From positions 18,252,832-18,316,831 of the forward strand of contig NC_066528.1 in NCBI RefSeq assembly GCF_024679095.1: a stretch of DNA of 64,000 bases, in the 5' to 3' direction. The notes under the pieces are model-generated. The model was not told the origin of the DNA. It did not search any database and saw nothing but the letters and a program-made list of their open reading frames with translations. The translations under genes and the position numbers were made by a program. Source of the DNA: Eriocheir sinensis. Taxonomy: Eukaryota > Arthropoda > Malacostraca > Decapoda > Varunidae. Positions 22,701 to 37,923 of this stretch are shown in pieces. Every line of letters begins with the position of its first letter. Position 1 is the stretch's first letter.

Positions 22701-25700
22701 TTGGCCGTCATTACGGTAAAGCCCCAAATTTGGCCCGTCGCTGCTACACGGTAAAGCCACAAATTTGGCCCGTCGCTGCTACATGGTAAAGCCACAAATT
22801 TGGCCCGTCGCTGCTACACGGTAAAGCCACAAATTTGGCCCGTCGCTGCTACATGGTAAAGCCACAAATTTGGCCCGTCGCTGCTACACGGTAAAGCCAC
22901 AAATTTGGCCCGTCGCTGCTACACGGTAAAGCCACAAATTTGGCCCGTCGCTGCTACCGGGATAAGGTACACCCCTGATGCTGTTTAGTGGTCAGGGATG
23001 AATAGCTATTGCATTCATTTCCCCTCTCGTCTCTTCTTCCAACCTGACTTTACACTGTCATACTCTCTTTACTACTTATTCATATGCATGTTTATAAATT
23101 ATCTATATCTACATCCATCTATGAGCACAGTGCAGCGAGTCACACAGTTTTAGTAATGATAAGGAATTATAACCAAGGCGAAAAGGAGTGATGGTATACA
23201 CTGATTGTGCGAAACTGGATCTTACACTTTCATCCTCTCAACTTTACGGTGATACATATACGAGCACAGTGTATTTCTACGAGCCATGTAGATTTAGTAA
23301 TGAACTTTTATATGATGTTGAGTTATCACGTTGAAGACAAGAAAGAGTGATGGGGTCGCTGTCTTATTTCAAACCATATCTTAGTCTTGTCATGCTCTCT
23401 ATAAATATGTAAATGAGTTCATTGATTTCAGTGAGCTACGTATCTATTGTAATGAACACTTGTATGATCAGGCAGTACCACGTTGAAGGCAAAGAGAGGC
23501 GATTGGATAGTTGTCTTAAGTCCAACCAGATCTTACAGTCTTGTCATGCTCTCTATAAATATGTAAATGAGTTCAGTGATTTCAGTGAGCCTTGTATCTA
23601 TTGTGACGAACACTTGTATGATCAGGCAGTACCATGTTGAAGGCAAAGAGAGGTGATGGGATAGCTGTCTTAAGTCCAACCAGATCTTACAGTCTTGTCA
23701 TGCTCTCTACTCTATAAATATGTAAATGAGTTCAATGATTTCTGTGAGCCACGTATCTATTGTAATGAACACTTGTATATCAGGCAGTACCATGTTGAAG
23801 GCAAAGAGAGGTGATGGGATAGTTGTCTTAAGTCCAACCAGATCTTACAGTCTTGTCATGCTCTCTACTCTATAAATATGTAAATGAGTTCAATGATTTC
23901 TGTGAGCCACGTATCTATTGTGATGAACACTTGTATGTCAGGCAGTACCACATTGAAAGCAAAGAGAAGTGATGGGATAGCTGTCTTACTCTTAAGTCTA
24001 ACCAGATCTTACTGTCTCGTCTTTCTGTGTACTATTCCTCTATATGTATACAAACACAGAGTATTTTGGCGAACCAGGTATCTTTAGTAATGAACAAACT
24101 ATCACGTTGAAGGTTAAGAGAAGTGATGGGATAGTTGTCTTAAGTCCAACCAAATCTTACTGTCTCATCTTTCTGTGTATTCCTCTATTTGTATGAGTAT
24201 TTCGATGAACCACATAGCTTTAGCAATGAACAAACTATCACGTTGAAGGTTAAGAGAAGTGATGGGATAGTTGTCTTTTTCTCCAATCAGATCTTACTGT
24301 CTCTCCATTGTTTTTTCCTCTATATGTGTAAACAAGCACAGAGTATTTCAATGAACCACATAGCTTTAATAATGAACCAACCATCTCATAGAAGGCAAAA
24401 AGGGATGGAATACAGCAACTGTGCGAGATAACGAGTAATGTTTTAAACTATTCAAAGGTACATTTAACTTACCACAGTTTATCTGCCCTAAGTGGACCCA
24501 GATCCTTCAAATATCTCCCTGGGTGTGGGATAAGATAGCAGACGTTATGAGGATTAACCAGCCTGACGTTATCTTGAGCACGGCTGATAATGAAACCGGA
24601 AAAGGTGGGTGTGGTTGGAGCAATGATGATGGTGGTGGTGGTGGTGGTGATGACGAGGACAGGGCAAGATTGTGGTATTGTAGTATTGTAAAACGGCACA
24701 GCTAGGTTACCACAGTTTACCTTTCCCAAATTCTCACCCCAGTCCTTTAAAATATTGACGTTATAAGGACTAGACAGCCTGGCAGTATCTAGATCATAGG
24801 CTACAGTAAAACAGGAAAAGGTTGGTGACAGGGCAAGATTGTGGTATTGTAGTATTGTAAAACGGTACAGCTAGGTTACCACAGTTTACCTTCCCCAAAT
24901 TCTCACCCCAGTCCTTTAAAATATTGATGTTATATGGATTAGACAGTCTGGCAGTATCTTGATCATGGGCCACAGTGAAACAGGAAAAGGTTGGTGACAG
25001 GGCAAGATTGTGGTATTGTAGTATTGTAAAATGGTACAGCTAGGTTACCACAGTTTATCTTCCCCAAAGTCTCGCCCCAGTCCTTTAAAATATTGACGTT
25101 ATATGGACTAGACAGCCTGGCAGTATCTAGATCATGGGCTACAGTAAAACAAGGCAAGATTGTGGTATTGTAGTATTGTAAAACGGTACAGCTAGGTTAC
25201 CACAGTTTACCTTCAACAAATTCTCGCCCCAGTGCTTTAAAATATTGATGTTATATGGATTAGACAGCCTGGCAGTATCTAGATCATGGGCTACAGTAAA
25301 ACAGGAAAAGGTTGGTGACAGGGCAAGATTGTGGTATTGTAGTATTGTAAAACGGTATAGCTAGGTTACCACAGTTTATCTTCCCCAAATTCTCGCCCCA
25401 GTCCTTTAAAATATTGACGTTATATGGATTAGACAGCCTGGCAGCATCTTGATCATGGGCTATAGTGAAACAGGAAAAGGTTGGTGACAGGGCAAGATTG
25501 TGGTATTGTAGTATTGTAAAACGGTACAGCTGGGTTACCACAGTTTATCTTCCCCAAATTCTCGCCCCAGTCCTTTAAAATATTGATGTTATATGGATTA
25601 GACAGCCTGGCAGTATCTAGATCATGGGTCACAATGTTCCCTTCTCCTATAATTCCTTCCCCCTCCTGTCTCTCTCCGGCATATGACCACAGATGTTGCG

Positions 25701-28700
25701 CCGACTAAACGAAACTTTCCAACTTTCCTCTAAAAAATTGACGTTATATGGATTAGACAGCCTGGCAGTATCGAGATCATGGGTCACACTGTTCCCTTCT
25801 CCTATAATTCCTTCCCCCTCCTGTCTCTCTCCGGCATATGACCACAGATGTTGCGCCGACTAAACGAAACTTTCCAACTTTCCTCTAAAAAATTGACGTT
25901 ATATGGATTAGACAGCCTGGCAGTATCGAGATCATGGGTCACACTGTTCCCTTCTCCTATAATTCCTTCCCCCTGCTGTCTCTCTCCGGCATATGACCAC
26001 AGATGTTGCGCCGACTAAACGAAACTTTCCAACTTTCCTCTAAAAAACTGACGTTATATGGATTAGACAGCCTGGTAAATCATGGGCTACCGTAAAACAG
26101 GAAAAAATGGGCGTGTCAGGAGCAATAGAGGAGGAGGAAAAGGAGGAGGAGTCGGTGAGAACAGGGCAGGACTGTTTTAGGTATTGGCCTCTTGCAGTTT
26201 CCCTGTTCCTATGTTCTTATCGTCACGTTCTCCAAGCACAAGCCAACCTTGCTCATTTAGGAGGCAATGCGGGGTGGCACTTATAAATAAAGCTGCTCCC
26301 TCCACGCGACCCCCTACCTAAGCCCTCCTCTTCCTCCTCCTTATTCCCCAACCCTCTCCTCATTCCTTCTCGTCCCCTCTCCCTCACCTCTATCCCCATT
26401 CTTCCTTCCTCTCTTCCCCATGCCTCCTCCTCCTCCTATTTCCCTTCCCCTTCCTCAGTCCTCCTCCTCCCCTCTCCCTCACCTCTATCCCCATTCCTCC
26501 TTCCTCTCTTCCCCATGCCTCCTCCTCCTCCTATTTCCCTTCCTCAGTCCTCCTCCTCCCCTCTCCCTCTTCCTATATTTTTCCCCTCCCCTCCATTCCC
26601 CATTTCTCCTTCCTCTTTCTTCCCCATGCCTCCTCCTCCTCCTCCCCTTCCCCTCCATTCCCCATTCATCCTCCTCCCTTTTTCTTCCTCTACCCCCTTC
26701 CCTTCCCTATTCCTCCTCCTCTACCTCTCCTTCCCCCCATCAGTATTCCTTCCCCATCCCCTTCCCCACCCTCTCCCTACCTACCTAATCTTCCCCTACC
26801 CCCTTCCCTTCCTCACTCCTCCCCCTACCCCCTTCCCTTCCCTATTCATTCTCCTCTCCCTCTTCTTCCCCCTATTAGTATTCCTTCCCCACCCTCTCCC
26901 TACCTACCTGATCTTCCCCTACCCCCTTCCCTTCCTCCATCACTCCTCCCCCCTTCCCTTCCTCCCTCCTCTCTCCTCCCCCTCATCTCTGGCCTCGCAA
27001 CCAACTACGTGTCACGGATAAAGAGTCCAATAAAGTACTTTTTCCTAACTTAAACCCCGACTAGTTATGGTATTCCGAGGCCTTGGTTAACTGGGGTGCT
27101 TTTCCCGTCATTGTGGTGAGGGGGAAATGTAGATGGGTGGGCTAAATCGCTTGTTATAACCGGCCATTGGAGTTTGTGAAGAGGAGAGGCAACCGTCTCC
27201 CAACACGCGTCACACCATACTGAGACCTCGATACATTGAACACCTCAGTTATCTCCTGTTCGTGACGTGATATCGTGTCCATTTCTCTGGCTTAGTGTAT
27301 TTCTCGTCTTGTAATCGCCGTTTTGAGGGGTTGGATATCCGTATCGAGTGTGGATTAGTGAGGGCTGGATGGTTATAAGCGGTGGCTGAGCCCTTTCCCG
27401 CCACCAGCAGAGGATGGGGGTTTAACGATGCCGAGTATGGCCGGGGAGCTCAACTTCATATTTTCTCCTCTAGCCTCAGTCAGAGTTGTCTCCACGCCTT
27501 GATACTACCACGGCTGTTTGCTTAGTGCCTTAACCCTCGTGTGGACTGGTCGTTGAGGTCCCATAGTGCTGTGAATTGAAGTTAGGTGTGTTGTGAGGAC
27601 ACGGGAAGCAAGGAAACGGTGTCTTAAGGTGGAAAATCCGTTATAATTATAATTAGTGTTTTCTGGGCTGTTTTTGAGGGCTGGTGTGTTTCGTAGAGGG
27701 TGTGGGTGTGACTACGGTTCAATAGATGGTGAATGGTTAGCCAGTCATGCAAGGTGGGACTGGGAACGTCTCATTGACCACCAAGGAAGACTGTGTGTGG
27801 TAAGGCCTTTTCTGTGTGTGTGTGTGTGTGTGTGTGGCTTAAGAACTGTTTCAATAGTATAGATTCAGCATGACAGCTTCGTAGTTTTCTCCTTACAGGT
27901 TTACTAAGGGTTAAAATCACGATAATAGGTTGGGTTATGTAGGTTGGGTAACGTTTTGGGGTTATAGGAAAGGGATGGGAGGATTGGGTTTGATTTCTCA
28001 TTATCCTGCATCCCAGCATCGTAGTTTTTCCCTTATGATTGGGTGTACTAAGGGTTAAAATCACGATAATAGTTTGGGGTTATGTACCGTAGGTTGGGTT
28101 GCGTTTTGGGGTTATAGGAAAGGGATGGAAGGGTTGGGTTAAGTTTATCATTATCTTACATCCCAGCATTGTAGTTTTTCCCTTATGATTGGGTGTACTA
28201 AGGGTTAAAATCACGATAATAGGTTGGGTTATGTAGGTTGGGTAACGTTTTGGGGTTATAGGAAAGGGATGGAAGGGTTGGGTTAAGTTTATCATTATCC
28301 TGCATCCCAGCATTGTAGTTTTTCCCTTATGATTGGGTGTACTAAGGGTTAAAATCACGATAATAGGTTGGGTTATGTAGGTTGGGTAACGTTTTGGGGT
28401 TATAGGAAAGGGATGGAAGGGTTGGGTTAAGTTTATCATTATCTTACATCCCAGCATCGTAGTTTTTCCCTTATGATTGGGTGTACTAAGAGTTAAAATC
28501 ACGATAATAGGTTGGGGTTATGTAGGTTGGGTAACGTTTTGGGGTTATGGGAATGGGATGAGCGGGTTGGCTTTACAATTTCTTAATCATTATTCTGTAT
28601 TATAGTTTTCCTGTGGTAAAGTAAGGTTAGGTTAGGTGTGGCAAAATAAGGTAAGGTTAGGTGTGGTAAAGTTAGTTTAGGTTAGGTGTGGCAATGTAAG

Positions 28701-30000
28701 GTTAGGTTAGGTGTGGCAAAGTAAGGTTAGGCTAGGTGTGGCAAAATAAGGTTAGGTTAGGTGTGGCAAAATAAGGTAAGGTTAGGTGTGGTAAAGTAAG
28801 TTTAGGTTAGGTGTGGCAAGGTAAGGTAAGGTTAGTTGTGGCAATGTAAGGTCAGGTTAGGTGTGGCAAGGTAAGGTTAGGTTAGGTGTGGAAAAATAAG
28901 GTTAGGTTAGGTGTGGAAAAATAAGGTAAGGTTAGGTGTGGTAAAGTAAGTTTAGGTTAGGTGTGGCAAAATAAGGTAAGGTTAGGTGTGGTAAAGTAAA
29001 GTCAGGTCAGGTGTGAAAATGTAAGGTTAGGTTAGTTGTGGCAATGTAAGGTAAGGTTAGGTTAGTTGTGGCAATGTAAGGTAAGGTTAGGTTAGTTGTG
29101 GCAATGTAAGGTAAGGTTAGGCTAGGGGGGGCAAAGTACGGTAAGGTAAGGTTAGGGTGGAAACGGGACCACTACTTGAGTTTCCACGTGGTGAGAATTA
29201 AGATTAGAGGTTGGAGAGAAGTGGAGATGTAAAAGTCAGGGGTCCCAGGGTCAGGTCATTGAGGTCAGACACGTGATAATATGTTGAGCACTTCCTATCG
29301 CTTCAGGTGTCTCTGGAGCTGTGTTGCCGTTTATACATTTACTTCCTCTTAAATTTGTAATATTTTTTTATAGAGGAGGTAAATACGTCGGTTAAACATT
29401 TTGGCGATAGTTTATGCCCCTAACTTTACCTTAACCACAGAATTTCCCGTTATTGTGTGCCATGTGATGTGGTAAGGGCCCATCTAAGTCTCCCCTTTAA
29501 GACTTTCCTAAGGCCACATAGAACATTAACCGAATTTTTCATGGGTGTTTTTTTTCTCGTTCAAGATGCAGAAGCCGTGTAAAACTATCACTAGCATCAC
29601 AAAACAGTCTATGGAAATCCCAGTAACTTATATGAGAGGCTTCAAATTGGGGAACTGAGGCGCTGATATGTTAGAAAAAAATATGGGCTCTTATAAACCG
29701 CATACGTCTATTATATATATAGCAAGTTAGGATGAGAGGATGAAGGGTCAACTGTTGGTCTTTCCTCAACGTGTTATCAGGGGAAAAGTCCAAAGAAGAG
29801 AGACAGATAAGCCGGCAGCACGTAACTTTGATAATTACACAATATATACGAATTTAGACGCTGAGGTTTTGCTGTAATGATACCGTAGGAATATAATAGG
29901 ACACACACCTCAAATGATACATATTCCCTTTATTATAATTTGTTTTATAAGAAAGAAAGGGGTAGTAACCTCTTATATAGCTGCCATTATGTATTCCTGC

Positions 30001-30065
<65 letters not shown>

Positions 30066-30213
30066 GGACACAAATTTTCCCTATCTGAACCTTCCCTTCT
30101 CAACTTATTTATTCCCTTGGACATTATCTTATTTATTTCTAACCAATGATAAAAAAAATTCTCTCTCTCTCTCTCTCTCTCTCTGTAGGACACTAATTTT
30201 CCTATCAGAACCT

Positions 30214-30288
<75 letters not shown>

Positions 30289-31332
30289 CACGTGTCGCAT
30301 AGCAATGAATGGTGGCGGGGAGGAGGAGGGGAGGGGAGGAGACGTGTATGTAATAATCATAGCGGCTGGTCAAACCGGTCTTGGGTCAGCCACAAACTCT
30401 TCCCCATGTGCTTGGCGTGAGGGCGAGAGAGAGGATCGGGTGGGCAGAATCAAGACAGGTGTAGGACATGTAAATTTTTTGTCCTCTTGGGATAATATGA
30501 CCGGGTTTCAACGGGGACAAAATGAGACTACTTCAGGGACCTTGCCGCCCCCTATAACCCTTCAAGCAGACGGTTTTCTCCCCCCCATGAGGGTAACACA
30601 ATAGCGGAAGTGACGTCATTTCCCTCCTGAGCTTCCATAACGAAGACAGATTATCCAAAATGGGCGTTGTGTCGATGCGGGCGGCTTGTCTGTCTCAGTT
30701 CCCTCACCAAGAGAAGTTAGGGTTGAAGATAGAGGGGGCCATACACATTTGTCTAGGCTTTCATAGGAGTTGTGGGCCTCCTCATGGGTAGTTTTGTGAC
30801 CCTGGTGGTAGTTTAACAAAGCTGTACCGTGAACATAAAAAGAAAAAAAAACATGAAAACCCGATTAATCTTCTTTGCGAACTTAGGAAATTATTGATGT
30901 TATAGGAAGCGAACATCATGGATTAGTTAACAGACGATGGTAGGAGATGTGATGTTTATGAAATTATTGATGTTATAGGAAGCGAACATCATGGAATAGT
31001 TAACAGACGATGGTAGGAGATATGATGTTTATGAAATTATTGATGTTATAGGAAGCGAACATCATGGATTAGTTAACATGATGGTAGGAGATATGATGTT
31101 TATGAAATTATTGATGTTATAGGAAGGGAACATCATGGATTAGTTAACAGACGATGGTAGGAGATATGATGTTTATGAAATTATTGATGTTATAGGGAGC
31201 GAACATCATGGAATAGTTAACAGATGATGGTAGGAGATATGATATTTATAAGTTATTAGGAGTAGGCCTATATAGTGGCGAACGAAAAAGTATTACTACG
31301 GGTACTGATGGTATACTATATAAGGGCAGAAT

Positions 31333-31397
<65 letters not shown>

Positions 31398-34300
31398 ATG
31401 ATGTCTGTCCTTGTGTTGAGGTACCAGTACTTCCGTCAGCATGTTGTTGTTGATGTAAAATCCCCCCCATTGCTCCTCCTCCGCTGATAAGATAAGCGAT
31501 GTTGAAGTTTGTATTGGAGGAGAGAAAAAATACTCTTGTTGCCTGCCTGAAAGCACGTTGGGAGATAATAACATTCGATGGCATGAGTCACTGGTCTTCA
31601 GAGTTTTACAGCAACTGCGTTTTATGTGAAGTATTACCCCCACGAGTCATTACGAAAACTTGATGGTATAGAATATAATAACGGTTTGCCTCCCGCAGTA
31701 TAATGTTGAGCCAGTGAGCTGTTTAATGTCACCTTGATGAAGAATACTTAACCTCTTTTGGTGGCTATTCACTCGTGGAAGTCCGCATTCAGTCATGTAA
31801 TATACGAGTACAGTGAACGTAGGGGACATTACCTCTATTATTTCACTACTACTATTACTTCTGCTGTTTCTATTCGTCCTCGTCCTCTTCCTCATCTCCC
31901 TCCTCCTCCTCATACTTCTACTGCAACTAGCCTATCTTTATTCCTAGCTATTCTTTCCTGTGTCATTGTTTTCTGGTGGCTTGTTTCTCTTGAGTGCCCT
32001 GTGAAGCGTGATAATGTATTCATGAGTAAGTTCAGCACCCAGCCCGGCTTAGGTTAGGTTAGGTTAGTACTTCATAGGTATACTTTTTGCCGGGAGATCC
32101 ACGGAATTATTAGAAGAGGATTACGTGGTTAATTTGTGAGGTATGACCCATTGAGGAGAGTGAGGGAAAGAAAAGGAAGAAAAAATATAATAAGGGAAAC
32201 ATTTTAGTAATATTATGCAGCTGGGTCCCTGACTGGTGGCCGTGTTGGCTGTGTAATCATGTTTGGAGCCCGGCACGAGACACTTTGGCAGGTGATAGCG
32301 CTGGGGGAGCCAAGATTGCTGACGGAGGACGAAACTTGCAGACGATCATGTTAAGAAGTAAACGTAGAGAGAAACCCCAAGTCGGTATTATAAGACAGTT
32401 TCGCCTCTCACATCAGCTATTTCTAAAGGTCAAAGAGGGGGTTAGTCGGGTTCTAATGAGTGTTTCTTCAGGTTCACGGTACAGAGGAAGGGTCAAACTA
32501 CCACCAGGGTCATAAAACTATCCCCGGAGATGCCCACAACTCCTATGAAAGCCTTGTCAATTTTGTGTTCTTGGGCGGCGAAATGTCTTGTAATTCGACC
32601 CTAGGACGCTTTATGAAGACAACCTAGGGGGCTTAAATGATACCTCCATATATTGTGTTGATAAAACTGGTTAAAGTTTAAATTTCTAGCATTTCTTTTA
32701 TATCGCGTACAAATCATGTTAGGCTATATATTTTTTTTACAGTAAAGGAAGCAGCTCAAGGGTAAAAGAAAAGTAATAATGAGAATTAAAAAAAGCCCGC
32801 TCAACACTGCCCGTATAAAAATGAGTTCAGAAGAGTGGCCAAAAGATAAATCAATATAAATGTAGTTATGCTTACCTTCTCTAGACACGAGTTTTGAGTC
32901 CTTGTGTGACTGAGATGAGCACTGAGGCCACACGCAGCTATAACAATTTTACTTTACCATTAGAAAAGTGCGTACAAATTGGCGAGCATTCCCTTATTTC
33001 CTTGGCTCTTCGTGGTCCTCTCCTTCCCCCTCTCTTCCTTCTCCATTGTTGTAACGCTACAGTAACCACCCTCGCAATAATTACACAACTTCTGGGGCAC
33101 ATAAGGTATTGGCGTCATTAGCTCCAGTTCACAGGGCAGTATGATCCCTCCCTTCAGCCCCGGAGAGATAATACTATATAATGTGACATAAGATGGACAC
33201 AACCACCACTCCATCAAAGAAAGAGACCCACCCTCCCTCCCTCTCCCCCATTCATTCAAGGCTTGTATTATCTCGTGCTGAGGTTTATTCAAGTGACGTA
33301 TGACCACGCCTAAATCCCCTCTCATCTTCTAGGTTTATTTTGTGTACCCATTTCGTAGCGTGAATTTTATAGTCATCTTCGCGTCCAAGATTAAAAAGAA
33401 GGAAGAGAAAGAAAGGACAGGAGAGGAGACGGAGAAAAGAGGAGAAGAAAGGGAAAAGGAGGATGAGGAGGAAGTGGAAATTGGAGAAAACATCAGAACA
33501 CGAGGGAAGCTGTGGAGAGGTGTCAGGCCGTCTTTTGTTCATCTTTTGTTCGTTACCGTGTCTGCCACTGAGCACGTGACGCCACAGCCCAACATTAATC
33601 CCTTGCCGTGTTGAGTCAGCCATGTGGACAACCCAAGCGTGAAGGGAGGCTTGTGTGTGTGTGTGTGTGTGTCGGGTTTTCGGGTTGTTCGTGTCGGTAT
33701 TGTAATTCCCCGCCCCGCTGAACGCCGGACTGTGTGGCACTCAACCATATCTTTAATATATCCTTGGCCGCTACGGATGGCTGGGAACACCACTCCAGAC
33801 TATCTATACATGCAAGAGTTTAGACACGACGTTGTATGAAATGCTTATTGGAAAGTCCTCGTCGTGGGAGAGAAGGAAGGGAGACTGCGTTGATAGAGGC
33901 AAGCTAAAATGTTTCAACCTCCCAGCTCACCTGAAAAGACGGAAAGCTAATATAATTATCATTTTTGGACGACTGTGAGGTTATCTTCAGTTTTCAGTCC
34001 CATCCAAAGAAAGAGTTTAACCCGGTAGCTGCGGGGATAATGTTCCTTTAGGGCCCTTCCCTCTAAGCGAGAAAAATAAGAAAAAAATCATCACTCCCGC
34101 AAACCAATTCATAATATATATCAACGCATACGTGATCAGTTTATGCATCATCTATTTTGGGGGGTTTATGTCTTGGCGAAAATTTGTCCCGTTGCTGGTA
34201 CATGGTAAAGCCTGGTACATGGTTAAGCTGTAGGTAGGAGGGAATACAGGTGGAGGGAGGTGGCTTGCATTAATTACAGATTGCCAAACATTGTCACACC

Positions 34301-34601
34301 AATATTATAACAGTAAATCATTATGTGACATTCAGCGGACCCTTACCTATCTGACACTCGAATGACTGACAGACTTGGGTAAAACTAGGGTAACCAGTTT
34401 AAGGTTTATGGCAGTTTGTGGGAAAAACTCTTGTCATTGAAGATTCATGTTGAGATGCAAAGGGACAGAGGTGGGTGTGACTCATCCCTTGTAGTGAATA
34501 GTCTGGGGAGTTGAGGTGTCGATGAACTGTTGGATGACCTTGACGTTAGGTTATATTGGTTCTGTCAGGTGTATTTGTGGCATGTGTGGTATTAAAATCC
34601 T

Positions 34602-34635
<34 letters not shown>

Positions 34636-35702
34636 CTAGGGTGTAGTGTCTTGGCCAGGGTGACGGACAGGCAGACGAGTGGTGTGTCGGTGCTGGCAGG
34701 CGAGCGGTGAGCAGCATTCAGTTCCACATTCTTTGCCTCGGAGTCACGGATGGTGTGTGGTTATTACGTCATCGAGGGCGGCTTGGCGGGAGCTCTCTGG
34801 GTCACGGGACGGGACTTGGCGGGGCAGTGCTCGTCACCCACCCACCCTCACATGATGATTTTGATGGATTATGGGTCGTATTTTAAAACATTTCGTCGCC
34901 CAAGTTCACATATTTGACATGGCTTTCGTATGAGCTGTAGGCCTTTCCAGGGGTTGTTTTATGACTCTGGTGGTAGTTTGACCCTTCTGTGCCATGAACC
35001 TTAAAAACACTCATGAAAATCCGATCGATCCCTTCTTTGACCTTTAGAAATAGTTGATGTGAGAAGCGATGGTGTCTTAAAATACAGCCCTTAGCCTCTC
35101 GCATTCACCTATTGAGGAACACTTGTCTTTTCCATATTGTAGTGTTGATGCAATCCATTCGCTCCCACTGGTGGTTGATTTTGATGGACTATGGGTTCTC
35201 GCATTTGGTTATTGTGGTATTCTTTTCTTCTTTGCATAGTGTAGCGTTGGTTAGTGAAGGATTCCTGCATGTCACCCCCGCCTGAGCCACCGAATGGGTC
35301 CATAGTCTCAAACATTTGATAGGCTTTCGTAGAGGTCGTGCTAGTATTTCCATGGGTAGTTTAGCTTGGTGATAGTTTGACAAGGCTTCTACACCTTGAA
35401 TGCGAAAAACAATCATGAGAACTCGGCTTTACTCCTTTGTGACCTCTGGAAATGGTTGTTGTGAGGGGCTGAAAGCGTCGAGAACATGGGCCCCGGGCGA
35501 GGCTCACCGCCGCGGGGCCGCCCAATTCCGTGCACGTGAATTATAGATGGTAGCCTGGCAGGTCTTGCGAGGCGGCGGGTGGTGGGGCGGCTAAGTTTAG
35601 ACCTCTGTCCTGGCACTGGCAGCGGCGTGGCGGGTGGTGGTGGTGGTGGTTGTGGCTGTCCCTCCCTCCCCCACCAAGCATCACTACCTCCTGTTTGCAA
35701 GG

Positions 35703-35733
<31 letters not shown>

Positions 35734-35797
35734 AAATGGATAGATAGATTACTGTAGTTACTGCCCACAAAATGCAACACAACTCATTAACGAGGCC

Positions 35798-35867
<70 letters not shown>

Positions 35868-37875
35868 TAATGGATAAATAGATTACTGACCACAAAATCC
35901 AACACTTAACTCATTACGAGGCCCTACACACACTAAAAAAAAAAAAAAGATATATAGTTTACTGACCATAAAATACAACAAACACATAAGGCCTCCAAAC
36001 AAACACACGCAGTTGTAATCATAAAGTCTCCCCCGTCAGACTGATTAGGTGCACAGATGCAGCATCCCACAGGACAGTTCAGTGTCTGCCTCTTGGCGCG
36101 CTGAGATGTGACGGTTACTGGTGACGTCATATTGGCGGTTGGAAGTGTGTTGGTTGCCGTGGGGTGACGACGCGAGCGTGGGCAAGGAGTCTCCATGGGC
36201 GTGGGTGACAACTAGGGCAGAGGGGGAGGGTTGTCATTCTTACGTGAGGGAGAGAGGAGAGGAGAGTGGAAATGCTGTTCTTGCCCTTGTTGTCCTCTGA
36301 GCATCTCATTTTTTTATTATTTTTTTTATTACAACAAAGGAGACAGCTCAAGGACACAAAAAAAGGAAACTGTAACAAAAAAATAAAAAGCCCGCTACTC
36401 GCTGCTCCTAAAAAGAATCAAAAGAGGTGGCTGAAAGAGGGGTCAGTTTCGGGAGGAGAGGTGTTCTGATACCCAGGAATCATCAAGAATCATCCTAATA
36501 AATAATTAACACTAAGAAATTTTTTAGGTCCATATTCTTAAACATATCGGGCTCACATTACGACTATTTCCCAAGGCCACAGAGAAGATTAACTGGGTTT
36601 TCATGGGTGATTTTCCCGTTTAAGATGCAGAAGACCATTCCTCCCCTGAAGTTTTTGTTTATTTTATTTTATTTTTTCAACGTGAAGGAAGAAGGAAGGG
36701 TTACTTAGGAAGATAGACAGAGGGAACAGGGAAGGGAGGAGGCAAAGGGCAGCTGTAATAGTGTAAGGTATATGGTTTCACTTATTTTATTTATTACCGT
36801 GAAGCAAGGAAATAAGAATGGTTATTTTAAGAAGGTAGACAGAGGGAACAGGGAAGGGAGGAGGCAAAGGGCAGCTGTAGTAGTGTAAGGTATATGGTTT
36901 CATTTATTTAAATTTATTATCGTGAAGCAAGGAAGTAAGAATGGTTATTTTAAGAAGGTAGACAGAGGACAGGGGAGGGAGGAGGCAAAGAGCGGCTGTT
37001 GTAGTGTGTGATGAATGGTTTAATTTATTTTATGCATTATCGTAAAGCAAGAAAAAAGGTTACTTAGGAAGGTAGACAGAGGGGATATTACAGGAACATT
37101 TTGTGGCGGCGGCAACTCCTTTATCATGAAACGACAGTTATACTTGATGAGATTAGTGTTGTCTTCGTTGATAAGATTCACGTTTGAAGTCGATAAGTTT
37201 GTCATTGATTAATTATTATTATTATTATTATTGTTGTATTGTTGAGTTTGGTTGACATTGAACGTAGATTTTTATTTATATATGTTCTTACTTTTATTTT
37301 ATTTATCATATACTTGAGTTGAAATTACGCTTTATTTGGCATGAGTATCAGCCTAATAAATAAAACTAAGAAAACTTTAGGTCCATATTATTAAACGCAT
37401 CGAGCTTCCATTACAACTGTTTCCCAAGGCCACAGAGAAGGTAACCCGTTTTTCATGGGTGACTTTCCCATTCAAGATGCAGAAGTCGTGTAAAACTATC
37501 ACTAAAATCACAAAAGTCCATGAAAACCCCAGCAACTTCTACGAGAGGCTTTTCAAACGTGCTAAATTGCCGATACACTTGGAGGAATACTTTAGCTTAT
37601 AGTGAAGGAAATTTTACAGCACAAGGAACTGCACCGAATGACAAGGAGAGATTACTAGGTTGGCATCTATAAGCTACGTGTGTCCGGGAGGTGTTAGCAA
37701 TGATATATTATGAAGTGACGTATTAATGGCGGTGATGGATGGAGATTGAGGGTTGACAAGCAGGCTTTCAACACGGTGAGGGATTAAGGAACTTTTTTAG
37801 ATAGTTCTGGGAAGGCATAGAATGAGTGATCCTATTTAACTTCGTGATATCCTTGAATATTTAGAATTATTCAAG

Positions 37876-37923
<48 letters not shown>

